This document shows, piece after piece, positions 17,766-26,497 of a DNA stretch of 64,000 nt. Position numbers and translations under genes: made by a program. The stretch comes from Paraburkholderia ginsengiterrae (GTDB lineage: Bacteria; Pseudomonadota; Gammaproteobacteria; Burkholderiales; Burkholderiaceae). The DNA is taken from NCBI RefSeq assembly GCF_001645125.1, contig NZ_LXKA01000382.1, forward strand, positions 62,001 to 126,000, given 5' to 3'. The notes under the pieces are model-generated. The model made no database searches. It saw nothing but the letters and a program-made list of their open reading frames with translations, and was not told the origin of the DNA. Position 1 is the first letter of the stretch. Each line of letters begins with the position of its first letter.

Positions 17766-18380
17766 ATGAATACGACATCCCCTGGTCCTGACAGTGCGCC
17801 CATGCGTATTCCCGCGCGCAGCGGGGTGGCGGTCCAGCTCGCCAAAGGCATGACCATCAAGGTGATCAATACACACGGTCATCAGGTAGTCGATACGTGG
17901 GCGTTCAATCAGGATGACATCGGCGAATCGATGTCGATGGAGCATAGCCGTACGTCGATGCTGAAGCTCGTGCCGAAGGTGGGCGATACACTGCTCACGA
18001 ACCATCGGCGCGCTATCCTGACGCTGGTCGAAGACACGACGCCAGGCGTGCACGACACGCTGATCGCAGCCTGCGACAGGCATCGTTACGCACAGCTGGG
18101 CGTGGTCGGCTACCATGACAACTGCACCGACAACCTCGCCGCTGCGCTCGCAAGACTCGGCCTGAAGCCGCAAGAAACGCCCTGTCCGCTGAACCTGTTC
18201 ATGAATGTGCCGGTGCGCGGGAACGGTCAACTGGGATTCGCGCAGCCAGTCAGTCAGGCCGGCCAGTACGTCGCATTGCGCGCGGAAATGGATCTCATCA
18301 TCGTAATGTCGGCCTGCCCGCAGGATGTCACAGCGGTCAATGGGATGATGCCGACTGACGCGCATTATTCGATCATCTGA
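17766..18380 (+). CDS. DUF1989 / urea carboxylase-associated family protein
   Basis: 204 residues covering one DUF1989 domain. Diagnostic segments are the N-terminal GMTIKVINTHGHQVVDTWAF, GYHDNCTDNL (His117, Cys120), PCPLNLFMNVPV and SACPQDVTAVN (Cys184). In the bacterial guanidine pathway two DUF1989 proteins (CgdA and CgdB) form carboxyguanidine deiminase, so a deimination role on a guanidino carbon has precedent. Here a single copy stands 21 bp behind the amidase gene with a GGAGAA ribosome site, without guanidine carboxylase. I infer a deiminase-like or accessory role in processing creatine or a related compound. Confidence 0.87.
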   Translation: MNTTSPGPDSAPMRIPARSGVAVQLAKGMTIKVINTHGHQVVDTWAFNQDDIGESMSMEHSRTSMLKLVPKVGDTLLTNHRRAILTLVEDTTPGVHDTLIAACDRHRYAQLGVVGYHDNCTDNLAAALARLGLKPQETPCPLNLFMNVPVRGNGQLGFAQPVSQAGQYVALRAEMDLIIVMSACPQDVTAVNGMMPTDAHYSII

Positions 18381-18398
18381 ATCCGCTTTTGGCACGCA

Positions 18399-18416
18399 GC
18401 CCGCTCCGCAGCGGGC
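18399..18416 (+). terminator. Possible terminator hairpin after the DUF1989 gene
   Basis: GCCCGCT at 18399-18405 pairs with AGCGGGC at 18410-18416 around a CCGC loop, 19 bases past the stop. There is no T-tract, so termination would need Rho or be partial. Confidence 0.35.
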
Positions 18417-18532
18417 CGGTGTTCGCGCGATGACGACGAAACGGCGGCGGCGAGCCCAGCTGGTGCGCGCGGCCGGTTACGGTAAAATGCATTCACCCTA
18501 ACCGGCCGACTTCCGGATGAAGGTATTTCGCC

Positions 18533-19450
18533 ATGCGTAAGTTGCCACCGCTCAATTCAATCCGCGCATTCGAGGCCGCAGCCCGGCATCAAAGCTTCAC
18601 AGCAGCCGCGGCTGAACTGTCCGTGACCATCACGGCAGTGAGCCATCAGATCCGGCAACTCGAAGCACGCATTGGCCACAAACTTTTCGAAAGAACGGGT
18701 CGTGCGGTCACGCTCACGCCAGTGGGCAAGACGATTTACCCGCTCCTAAGAGACGGCTTCGACCAAATCGCTCAGGCGTTCGAGGTCGTCAATACTCGCA
18801 CAAACGAAGACTCGATCCAGATCTCGGCCACCCGCGCATTCGCGGAGCGCTGGTTGATGCCCAGGCTGTCGCAGTTCAATGCCATCCACCCGGACATCAT
18901 GGTGCATATCCACGGCTCGGAGAAAGCCGTCGATCTGCGCGCCGAAGACATCGACGTCGCTATTCGGTATGGACCCGTCGATACGGATCAACAGGATTCC
19001 GTGATTCTGGAGGACTGCTATATCGCGGTCGCCGATCGGGGTATTTGTCCTGAAGACCGTATCCCGACGATCGAGGACTTCCGCAAACGCCCGCTACTCG
19101 CCTACAAGTGGGAAAACCGCGCGCTGAATGCCCCGGACTGGTCCGCGTGGCTCGCGCTCGTCGAACACAATCAAAGCGTCGATTTCCGAATTTCCTGGTA
19201 TAGCGAAGAAATGCTCGCGCTCTACGCCGCGGAGTGTGGTCTTGGGCCGTTGATGTGCAGTAACGTGTTGATCGACGAAGAACTACGCACTGGCCGCCTG
19301 TGCCGGATCGAAGGCCCCTGCCTGCCGGGTTTCTCGTATCGCCTCGTGGAGACGACCTCGACGCGCCCCAAGAAAGGTCTTCGCCCTTTCACGACATGGC
19401 TGCGTGAAGAGGCCCGCTTGTTTCGCGATAGGTCTGCGGTGACCGGATAA
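18533..19450 (+). CDS. LysR-family regulator, GcvA type
   Basis: 305 residues. HTH at residues 1-65 (LPPLNSIRAFEAAARHQSFTAAAAELSVTITAVSHQIRQLEARIGHKLF), the wording typical of GcvA-like regulators; the effector domain contains FAERWLMPRLSQF and the VDLRAEDIDVAIRYG stretch. It follows the DUF1989 gene by 152 bp on the same strand and is the obvious local regulator of the creatininase cluster; the palindromes at 15546-15636 are candidate binding sites. The inducer would be expected to be the transported compound or its product. Confidence 0.88.
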   Translation: MRKLPPLNSIRAFEAAARHQSFTAAAAELSVTITAVSHQIRQLEARIGHKLFERTGRAVTLTPVGKTIYPLLRDGFDQIAQAFEVVNTRTNEDSIQISATRAFAERWLMPRLSQFNAIHPDIMVHIHGSEKAVDLRAEDIDVAIRYGPVDTDQQDSVILEDCYIAVADRGICPEDRIPTIEDFRKRPLLAYKWENRALNAPDWSAWLALVEHNQSVDFRISWYSEEMLALYAAECGLGPLMCSNVLIDEELRTGRLCRIEGPCLPGFSYRLVETTSTRPKKGLRPFTTWLREEARLFRDRSAVTG

Positions 19451-19579
19451 GTGTTCGAACGGTTTTGCCACATTGGCGAGCCATGCGGCGATGACATTGA
19501 TCGCCGGCATATCTGTCATGGATCCTGGCCGAGGCGAGAGTCTCGGCGGCTTGTCCTCGGATATGGAACAGTACAAAAA

Positions 19580-20470
19580 TTATTTACCAAGTTCGCCTAT
19601 AACTGCCGAAATGAAGCTCTTTAGTTTCGGCGTCTGTCGGCGATCAGGATGATAGATAAGGTGAATTGGACGTGACGGGGTTTCATAGTCAGGCAGCACT
19701 TTGACAAGACGTCCAGAGCGCAAGCTTTCTCCGACCAGGTCCTCCGCGATGAAAGCGACGCCGAAGCCGTTCAAAGCTGCGACGAGAAGCGCCTTGGCGT
19801 CATTTACTCGCAAGCGATGCTTCACGTCGATCTGGTAGTTTTCATCACCGCGCACAAAGCGCCACTCACTGACGGCGGGGGCTGACGTCGAGGCGTACAC
19901 CAGGCATTCGTGAGTCTCGAGATCGGTCGGCACCGCGGGAACGCCTCTCTCGCGCAGATAATCGGGTGATGCGCAGGCAACCAGGCGAAAGGGCGCGAGC
20001 TCGCGAGCAATAAAGCTGGAGTCGACTAGCGGGCCGACACGGAACACGGCCTCGAACTCCTCCTCGACCAAGTCAACGAAGCGGTCACTGAGCACGAGAT
20101 CGACTTCTACCGTGGGATATTGCCTCAAATAGCGCGCGATGACCGGCGTCAACCTGTGCGTGCCAAACGATACGGGCGCATTGACGCGCAAGCGCCCGCG
20201 GGGTGCTCCCTTGGCCTCGTCAGCGAGGGAATCCGCCCAGTCCGCATCCGCCAAAACCAGCTTGCAACGATCGTAATATGCCTTGCCGATATCCGTCAGG
20301 CTCTGGCGGCGCGTCGTCCGGTTGAGCAACCGCGTGCCCAAACGGCTTTCGAGCCAGGTCACGTGTTTGGCGATCATCTGAGGCGACATGTTCAGAGCGC
20401 TAGCTGCTGTGGCGAAGGAACCGACCTCCACTGTTTTAACGAAGGCGGCCATGCTGGCGAGGCGATCCAT
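19580..20470 (-). CDS. LysR-family transcriptional regulator
   Basis: 296 residues. HTH in MDRLASMAAFVKTVEVGSF through LESRLGTRLLNRTTRRQSLT, followed by APRGRLRVNAPVSFGTHRL, the DNA-to-effector linker of the large CrgA/DsdC-like group common in Burkholderia. The effector domain runs from about 90 to 292. It is divergent from the exported DUF1579-like gene at 20682, which is the best candidate target. No effector can be assigned. Confidence 0.9.
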   Translation of the reverse strand: MDRLASMAAFVKTVEVGSFATAASALNMSPQMIAKHVTWLESRLGTRLLNRTTRRQSLTDIGKAYYDRCKLVLADADWADSLADEAKGAPRGRLRVNAPVSFGTHRLTPVIARYLRQYPTVEVDLVLSDRFVDLVEEEFEAVFRVGPLVDSSFIARELAPFRLVACASPDYLRERGVPAVPTDLETHECLVYASTSAPAVSEWRFVRGDENYQIDVKHRLRVNDAKALLVAALNGFGVAFIAEDLVGESLRSGRLVKVLPDYETPSRPIHLIYHPDRRQTPKLKSFISAVIGELGK

Positions 20471-20681
20471 TCCCTACTCCTGGTGGCGACACCCTTGTCG
20501 AGACCAGTCTTTATACCTGAGTTGGAGGTCAATAGTATCTTGCATATAGGCCCCTGGGGCCGCTACGAGAAAGGCTCTTGTCATGACCAAAATCGGGATC
20601 ATCGGATCAGCCAGCCTAAACATAGCAAGCGGCCGGTACGCCCGAGGCCGATCCTCCACGGGCAAGCGCGGGAACGTCATT

Positions 20682-21335
20682 ATGTTGAAACGTCGTCATT
20701 TCCTTGGAGCAGCATTCGGCTCGGTCCTCATTCCCGGGCTGGCGGCAGCGCAGACACAAACAGCCAGGACAGGAGGCTCTGGCCAGCTCGGGCTCATGCC
20801 CTTGGCCGCGACCTCCGCCGCCGAACGTCTGAATGAACTTGGTCCGGAAAATGCCGCCATGGCGGCATACGCGGGTTTGTGGGACGTCACCGAGACAGTA
20901 TGGGATAAGCCAGGTGGCACTCCGGTCACGACAACCGGACTCGTCGCTGAACGCCGCATGATCGGGTCCTACCTGCAGGAGTTCATCCGTCCGGCTTCGG
21001 ATACTTCTAGCCACGACATCAAGCGCATTGACTACCTGAGTTTCCAACGCGTGGAAGGCCGGTGGAAATACGTGTCGATAGAGATGCGAGCGCCGGTTGG
21101 CATCATGCCCGCCTACAGTTTCGACCGCGGCGACGCGGCGGGCGTCGTGCTCGTCCACGAACCGTTCGCGATTGCGGGCGGTGGGTCCGAAGTGGCGGGG
21201 CAGATGCTGCGCATGAACACGGTCATCACCCGCGACGGCCCGGACCGTGACGTCAAGAACCAGCACTTCATATTGTCTGACGGCGCCGGAACGGTCTGGC
21301 TCGCACACCGTTACGCCTATACACGCAGGGGCTGA
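20682..21335 (+). CDS. Tat-exported DUF1579-like protein
   Basis: 217 residues from ATG 20682. The N-terminus LKRRHFLGAAFGSVLIPGLAAAQ is a twin-arginine signal (RRHFL); a 33-residue in-frame extension from 20583 would destroy it and was rejected. The mature domain has YAGLWDVTETVWDKPGGTPVTTTGLVAERRMIGSYLQEFI, the DUF1579 pattern, a beta-barrel-like domain of unknown function. Export through Tat implies folding or cofactor loading before secretion. A solute-binding protein gene follows 23 bp downstream and may be co-transcribed. Confidence 0.75.
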   Translation: MLKRRHFLGAAFGSVLIPGLAAAQTQTARTGGSGQLGLMPLAATSAAERLNELGPENAAMAAYAGLWDVTETVWDKPGGTPVTTTGLVAERRMIGSYLQEFIRPASDTSSHDIKRIDYLSFQRVEGRWKYVSIEMRAPVGIMPAYSFDRGDAAGVVLVHEPFAIAGGGSEVAGQMLRMNTVITRDGPDRDVKNQHFILSDGAGTVWLAHRYAYTRRG

Positions 21336-21358
21336 CGCTGAAGCCCAAATCGCCCTGA

Positions 21359-22207
21359 ATGACACGGAGCGCTCGCGTGAGATCCTGGACAAATGTGCTG
21401 CTGGCCGCCGCTTTGCTGTTCACAACACCGCTGGCGGTTCGGGCTGCCAACGCCCTCGAGCCGCCGCCAGGGTTGAGCAGCCGGATCGATGCCATTCGGC
21501 ACAGAGGGGTGCTGCGGGTCGCGGTGCTCAGCGAGTTTCCATGGCTGATCAAGAACCCCTCAGTCAACGCCGCGCCGTTCCGCGGCCCTGCCTGGCGATT
21601 GGCCGAGGAATATGCCCACCGCCTTGGAGTGAGCATCGAGACGACACCCGTCACCTCGGACGATAAGGTTTCGATTCTGGCGAGCGGCGCGGTCGACCTC
21701 TCCATCGCCCCACTGTTGGTGACGCCGGAGCGCGAGGCCGTCGTGGATATGATTCCCTATTCTGCCTCGGCGCATTGCGTGTTCGGTCTGGCTGACAATC
21801 CCAAGGTGGCGGCCGCAGCCCGGCTCGACGATCTCGATCAATCCGCGGTGACGATCGGTTTCATCGTCGGCACACCACAAGGGGCCTGGCTGCAGAAGCG
21901 GCTCGTCCGGGCGGCGCGGGACGGCATACCTGGGAACCTCACCGATTTGGCCACGGGCGAGATCCTGGCACACCGCGCCGACGTAGTGCCGATCGACAAG
22001 TTCTTTTTCCGCATGTTGCAAAGGAAGGTGCCCGGGCTCGCGTCGGTGCCGAAGGACTGCCTGGCTAGCCAGGAGTTGCCGGTCTCGATCGCCATGGCGG
22101 TCGACAAGGGTCAGCCGGCGTTTCTTGATTGGCTGCGAGCGGTCGCGGACAGCATCAAACCCGAGGTGGACGCCGAGATGGCGAGAACCGTCCAGGCGGG
22201 TCCGTGA
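21359..22207 (+). CDS. Extracellular solute-binding protein, family 3 (orphan)
   Basis: 282 residues with a signal peptide (about 1-29, ending VRAANA). The two-lobe family 3 pattern starts with IRHRGVLRVAVLSEFPWLI and includes DDKVSILASGAVDLSIAPLLVTPEREAVVDMIPY. Such proteins normally deliver amino acids to an ABC importer, but no permease or ATPase is adjacent. It probably forms a transcription unit with the preceding Tat-exported protein. It might serve a distant transporter or act as a sensor or periplasmic scavenger; cyclohexadienyl dehydratase-like enzymes also share this fold. Confidence 0.78.
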   Translation: MTRSARVRSWTNVLLAAALLFTTPLAVRAANALEPPPGLSSRIDAIRHRGVLRVAVLSEFPWLIKNPSVNAAPFRGPAWRLAEEYAHRLGVSIETTPVTSDDKVSILASGAVDLSIAPLLVTPEREAVVDMIPYSASAHCVFGLADNPKVAAAARLDDLDQSAVTIGFIVGTPQGAWLQKRLVRAARDGIPGNLTDLATGEILAHRADVVPIDKFFFRMLQRKVPGLASVPKDCLASQELPVSIAMAVDKGQPAFLDWLRAVADSIKPEVDAEMARTVQAGP

Positions 22208-22644
22208 GCCGGTACAAAAGCAGAGGTCCTCGCGGTACGGTTTATGCTTCGACTTGAACTCGGCAAGGTATCGCTGCGGGTAGACCATGAGTCCACATCA
22301 AGTCAAAAAAGACATAGAACATCTTGAGCACGTGATCCCGCTTGTTTCCAGGAAAGCCGTATTCCGTTGTCCTATTGGCGGTATAGGCTCGATTCCCTAT
22401 TCCATTTCGTTAGACAAATCATCGCCGGCCGGGTTGGACCTGCGGATCAAGGCCTGCCAATAAGCGAGCGATCCACCCGGTGCGAAGGGAACGTTACGTC
22501 ACATGGCAGGCATCCGGGAGGCAACGTAACGGGAACAGCGCGGTGGTTTACCGGATTTCCTCGCCGATAAAACGCGCGTCTTAGCAACACGTAGGTAGAA
22601 GCACCGACCGCCACTTTCTCAATTCACGCGAAAGGACTTTGATC
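22208..22644. other. Intergenic region upstream of the methyltransferase
   Basis: 437 bp. A 58-codon frame at 22287-22463 has an ATG but no ribosome site or known family, so it is not called. The inverted repeat listed at 22492-22531 is the only ordered element I find. Confidence 0.4.
22492..22531. promoter_or_regulatory. Inverted repeat upstream of the methyltransferase gene
   Basis: CGTTACGT at 22492-22499 is exactly mirrored by ACGTAACG at 22524-22531, 24 bases apart, about 115 bp before the methyltransferase start. It could be an operator or a weak hairpin. Confidence 0.35.
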
Positions 22645-23643
22645 ATGGATGACATCTCTCCGGAAGCCTTCATCGACGCCATAAGCGGATATCAGAAGAC
22701 CGCGGCGATAAAGGCCGCAGTCGCGCTCGATCTGTTCACCGCGATCCAGAATGAGGATGGCGAGCTCTCGCGCATAGCGAGGCGCGTGGAGGCCTCAGAG
22801 CGCGGTGTGCGCATACTGTGCGACTATCTGACTGTGCTGGGGTTTCTGCAGAAAGAGACGGAGTACTATCGATTAACGCCGTCGACGTCCGTGTTCCTTA
22901 CAAGTTCCTCGCCGGCCGCGATGGGCAGCATCGTGGATTTTTTTGCGGCCCCCGAGATGATGGCACTGTGGCTGGACGATCCGGTTGTGTTCGTTCGCAA
23001 GGGCGGATCCATTGGACTGGGCAATATGGCCCCAGACCACCCCGTTTGGTTGAAATTCGCTCGCGCGATGGTGCCATTTGTGGCGCCAACCGCACAGAAC
23101 ATCGCTCAACAAGTGGGCGGATGGCCGCAAGCTCCGAAGCGCGTGCTCGATATTGCCGCTGGGCACGGGCTGTTCGGCATCGCGATCGCCAAGGCGGTCC
23201 CCGGCGCGGAAATTGTCGCAACCGACTGGCAAGCAGTACTGGAGATCGCGAAGGAAAACGCCGCAGCGTCCGGTGTGAGCGCGCGTCATCACACGATCGC
23301 GGGCAGCGCGTTTGAAGTCGATTGGGGAAAGGATTTCGATCTCGTGCTGATCACGAATTTCCTGCATCACTTCGATCGGCCAACCTGCGTGGAAATGCTC
23401 TCGAAGGTGCGCAGGAGCCTCAGTCCCGGAGGGCAAGTACTAGCCGTGGATTTCGTTCCTAATGACGATCGCGTGTCGCCACCGTTCGCCGCTGCGTTCT
23501 CCTTCGTGATGCTTGCGTCTACACCACAAGGTGATGCATACACGGCGCGCGAGTTCGAGGAGATGGGCCGCGAAGCGGGGTTTTCAACGGTCAGCGTAGC
23601 GCCGCTGCCGCCCTCGCCGCAAAGTCTCATCACATTCAAGTAG
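22645..23643 (+). CDS. SAM-dependent O-methyltransferase (dimerisation domain plus class I fold)
   Basis: 332 residues. The N-terminal 80-odd residues are a winged-helix dimerisation domain (IKAAVALDLFTAIQNEDGELSRIARRVEASERGVRILCDYLTVLGFL), as in acetylserotonin/hydroxyneurosporene O-methyltransferases. The catalytic fold begins with VLDIAAGHGLFGIAIAKAVPGAEIVATDW (SAM motif I) and includes LVLITNFLHHFD. The start was put at ATG 22645, eight bases after AAAGGA, in preference to TTG 22639. It methylates a small molecule of unknown identity. No biosynthetic cluster adjoins; the gene is flanked by long intergenic DNA. Confidence 0.83.
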   Translation: MDDISPEAFIDAISGYQKTAAIKAAVALDLFTAIQNEDGELSRIARRVEASERGVRILCDYLTVLGFLQKETEYYRLTPSTSVFLTSSSPAAMGSIVDFFAAPEMMALWLDDPVVFVRKGGSIGLGNMAPDHPVWLKFARAMVPFVAPTAQNIAQQVGGWPQAPKRVLDIAAGHGLFGIAIAKAVPGAEIVATDWQAVLEIAKENAAASGVSARHHTIAGSAFEVDWGKDFDLVLITNFLHHFDRPTCVEMLSKVRRSLSPGGQVLAVDFVPNDDRVSPPFAAAFSFVMLASTPQGDAYTAREFEEMGREAGFSTVSVAPLPPSPQSLITFK

Positions 23644-23829
23644 CGCGCTGCGAGGCTCTGCGCGGCGCACAGACGGCATTGTCTGTGCGCCGACCACGGC
23701 GGCTTGCGAGAAGCAACCATGTTTTCGACTGGATGCTGTTTTGCCCTACGTGCGGCCCAAGGCGCAACATTGATCGTCCAATTTTGTTCGGATAGGCTCG
23801 CAACGCCTCTCTAACCCGACTGGACATCA

Positions 23830-25404
23830 ATGCAAAGACGCCGTTTTTTCGCTTCCCTGGCCTGGCTAGGTACCGCCCTGGGCTCACGACCGATCAACGC
23901 CGCAAATATCCGCTCCGGGCCCGGTGATGGCCCGATTCCGCAGGACCCGTCTTTCGCCAGCGCGACGCTCGCGCACTATCTGCAACGCATCGAAGCCATC
24001 GACCGCCGAGGGCCGCAACTGCGTAGCATCATCGAACTGAACCCGGACGCGCATCGAATTGCAATGTCCCTCGATGCCGAGCGGCACGCCGGCAAACTGC
24101 GTGGTCCGTTGCATGGCGCGGCGCTTGTCGTTAAAGACAATATTGCAACGGGCGACCGGATGTCGACCACAGCGGGCTCGCTTGTGCTCGACGGCATGCA
24201 TGCCACGCGCGACGCCTTTCTGGTCGCGCGGCTGCGCGAGGCTGGCGCCGTCATAGTGGGCAAAACAAATCTCAGCGAGTGGGCAAATATCCGTTCGACG
24301 CGGGCGACGAGCGGCTGGAGCGCGCGTGGCGGCTTCACGCGCAATCCGCATGCGCTCGATCGCAACCCGAGCGGGTCGAGTTCAGGGTCGGCCGCGGCCA
24401 TCGCGGCCGGCCTCGCGTCGATGGCGATCGGCACCGAGACCGACGGCTCCATTACGTCGCCCGCATCGATCAACGGAATCGTCGGCCTCAAGCCGACCGT
24501 CGGCCGTGTGAGCCGCGATGGGATCGTGCCAATCTCGAGCACGCAGGATACGCCCGGTCCGATGACCCGGACAGTGTCCGACGCGGCCCGGCTGCTGGCG
24601 GCGATTGCGGGCCGGGACGATAACGACCCCGCGACGCTGAAGGCGCCGCCGCCTGACGACTACGTTGCGGCGCTCGACCAGAACGCCTTGCGCGGAGCGC
24701 GCATTGGTGTTGCGCGCGAGTACTTCACCGCGCACGACGAGATCGACGGCGAGATCGAACGCGCAATTGCGCAGCTTATCGCGCTCGGTGCGACGATCGT
24801 CGACCCGATCGAGCTGCCGAAGGTCGACTATGCCAATGAGGAACAAAGCGTCTTGCTGCACGAGTTCAAACACGCGTTGCCGCTTTGGCTCGCGCAGTTC
24901 GCGCCCGACGCGCCAGTGAAGAATCTGGCCGACGTCATCGCCTTCAATGAAAAGCATCGCGAGAGCGAGATGCCGTTCTTTGCCCAGGAGCTGTTTGTGC
25001 AGGCGCAGGCACTCGGCGATCTGGACAGTGATGTCTATCGCAAAGCGCTCGCCGTGTGCGGGAAACGCGCGCGTGAGGACGGTCTCGATCATGCGTTCCG
25101 CGAACACCGCCTTGACGCGATCATCGCACCGACCGGGGGCACTGCATGGCTAACGGACCTGATCAACGGCGACAGCGCCGGCGACGGATTCTCGACGCCG
25201 GCGGCCGTCGCCGGGTATCCGCATCTCAGCGTGCCGGCGGGATTCGTCCGCGGCTTGCCAGTAGGACTCTCGTTCGTCGGGCCGGCCTGGAGCGAGGCAC
25301 GATTGCTCGCTTACGGCTATGCGTTCGAGCAGGCGACGCAGTGGCGCCGGGAGCCGCGCTTCCTGATGCAATCGAGAGTGCCGCCGCTTGAGGCGTCGAT
25401 CTGA
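23830..25404 (+). CDS. Exported amidase-signature hydrolase
   Basis: 524 residues with a twin-arginine-like leader (MQRRRFFASLAWLG). Amidase signature elements: Lys102 in ALVVKDNI, the SGSSSGSAAAIAAG loop near 182-195, and nucleophile Ser207 in GTETDGSITSPA. The sequence resembles the long amidases annotated as AtzE/GatA-like with IVGLKPTVGRVSRDGIVP. Periplasmic amidases of this type degrade amides or peptides outside the cytoplasm; the substrate is unknown. It is monocistronic, with 186 bp upstream and 200 bp downstream free of genes. It is distinct from the cytoplasmic amidase at 16386. Confidence 0.88.
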   Translation: MQRRRFFASLAWLGTALGSRPINAANIRSGPGDGPIPQDPSFASATLAHYLQRIEAIDRRGPQLRSIIELNPDAHRIAMSLDAERHAGKLRGPLHGAALVVKDNIATGDRMSTTAGSLVLDGMHATRDAFLVARLREAGAVIVGKTNLSEWANIRSTRATSGWSARGGFTRNPHALDRNPSGSSSGSAAAIAAGLASMAIGTETDGSITSPASINGIVGLKPTVGRVSRDGIVPISSTQDTPGPMTRTVSDAARLLAAIAGRDDNDPATLKAPPPDDYVAALDQNALRGARIGVAREYFTAHDEIDGEIERAIAQLIALGATIVDPIELPKVDYANEEQSVLLHEFKHALPLWLAQFAPDAPVKNLADVIAFNEKHRESEMPFFAQELFVQAQALGDLDSDVYRKALAVCGKRAREDGLDHAFREHRLDAIIAPTGGTAWLTDLINGDSAGDGFSTPAAVAGYPHLSVPAGFVRGLPVGLSFVGPAWSEARLLAYGYAFEQATQWRREPRFLMQSRVPPLEASI

Positions 25405-25604
25405 ATGCCGGTGGTGCCCGGGTTAGCCCGCCGCAACGCACCCGGGCATCAACTTGTCGCCCCTGGCAAGAAAATGAGGGCCTGAGCCTCAGAGGCGCCG
25501 CGTGTCGCCTAAAATACCGTCAAGGTATCAAATAGCCCGGACATGCCGTCGGTGGGACCTTTGGAGACTTTTAATACAATGTCTCACTGACTGACGGGTG
25601 GTCT

Positions 25605-26069
25605 ATGGTGCAATCTCTTCGCTATTTTGGAGTCTTGGTCATCTGCGCGTTGTTCGCTGCCTGCGGCCAGATTCCGTCCAGGCAGGCTGCGTGCGGACCG
25701 GATTCCTGTCGCCCCCGGCACGAGCATGCGACGTCGCAATCCGGCGAGGCGTCATGGTATGCGGCAACGTTCCAGGGGCATCTCACCGCAAACGGAGAGC
25801 GCTACGATAGCGGCGCCCTGACTGCCGCTCATCGGACCTTGCCGGTCGGTACCTATGTGCGCGTCCGGTCGCTGGCTACTGGAAAGTCGGTTGTCGTTCG
25901 CATCAACGATCGCGGACCCTACGTCAAAGGCCGGATCATCGATCTCTCTTACGCGGCGGCTGAGGCCCTGGGTTTGCCGGACGCGCGGTCGATGCGCGTG
26001 CAGGTTGAACGTGTGGAGAAGACGCAGACGGGGTCGGACGAGGGCGACACCGTTATAAAGGAACCATGA
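25605..26069 (+). CDS. RlpA-like lipoprotein with double-psi beta-barrel
   Basis: 154 residues. The N-terminus MVQSLRYFGVLVICALFAACG is a lipoprotein signal with lipobox LFAAC (Cys20). The DPBB domain runs from about 47 to 135: GEASWYAATFQGHLTANGERY, then ALTAAHRTLPVGTYVRVRSLATGKSVVVRINDRGPYV, including the catalytic Asp of RlpA lytic transglycosylases in NDRGP. It lacks the C-terminal SPOR domain of full RlpA, so septal targeting by naked glycan is not expected. It overlaps the next gene by 4 bp (ATGA). Confidence 0.88.
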   Translation: MVQSLRYFGVLVICALFAACGQIPSRQAACGPDSCRPRHEHATSQSGEASWYAATFQGHLTANGERYDSGALTAAHRTLPVGTYVRVRSLATGKSVVVRINDRGPYVKGRIIDLSYAAAEALGLPDARSMRVQVERVEKTQTGSDEGDTVIKEP

Positions 26070-26497
26070 AACGGCTATTTCTCGCTGCATTCGCAGCCAT
26101 CTCTTTCGTGACTGGCGCTCATGCGCAAAGCAACGCGTCCGGTCCGCTCTTCACACCCGCGGGTAATTTGCAGTTCGTGCGCGTCGACCGCAATTTTGAG
26201 GGGATGCTCGACAAGGAAATTTTCGATCGCTTCAGCGCAAGCACGCTCACGCATTTCGACGACGTCGGCGACGGGAATGACAGCGTCGCGCGCACGCTCG
26301 TGCAGACGGACTCCGGGCCGGTGCTGTACGACTTTCGCCACCATCCTCCACTGGTGCAACGGCTGGGTCAGCGCATGACGGTCAAGCGCGTGTTCTGGCA
26401 AGGCGATGAGGTTGTAATGCAAGGCTCGCAAGGCTGGTATCGATTCAAAGGCGGCGTGCTGACGAAGCTGCAGTCGTCTACGATGACCTACCATTGA
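26066..26497 (+). CDS. Hypothetical secreted protein coupled to RlpA-like gene
   Basis: 143 residues with a signal peptide (MKRLFLAAFAAISFVTGAHAQ). The mature part is about 120 residues with alternating beta-like segments (QFVRVDRNFEGMLDKEIF, GPVLYDFRHHPPL, MQGSQGWYRFKGGVL) and no cysteine. I do not recognise the family. The ATGA overlap with the RlpA-like gene indicates translational coupling, so it may act with it at the cell wall; this is inference. Confidence 0.75.
   Translation: MKRLFLAAFAAISFVTGAHAQSNASGPLFTPAGNLQFVRVDRNFEGMLDKEIFDRFSASTLTHFDDVGDGNDSVARTLVQTDSGPVLYDFRHHPPLVQRLGQRMTVKRVFWQGDEVVMQGSQGWYRFKGGVLTKLQSSTMTYH

Noticed and set aside
22287-22463. A 58-codon + strand frame upstream of the methyltransferase
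   Set aside because: It has an ATG but no ribosome site, no family resemblance and lies in otherwise empty sequence.
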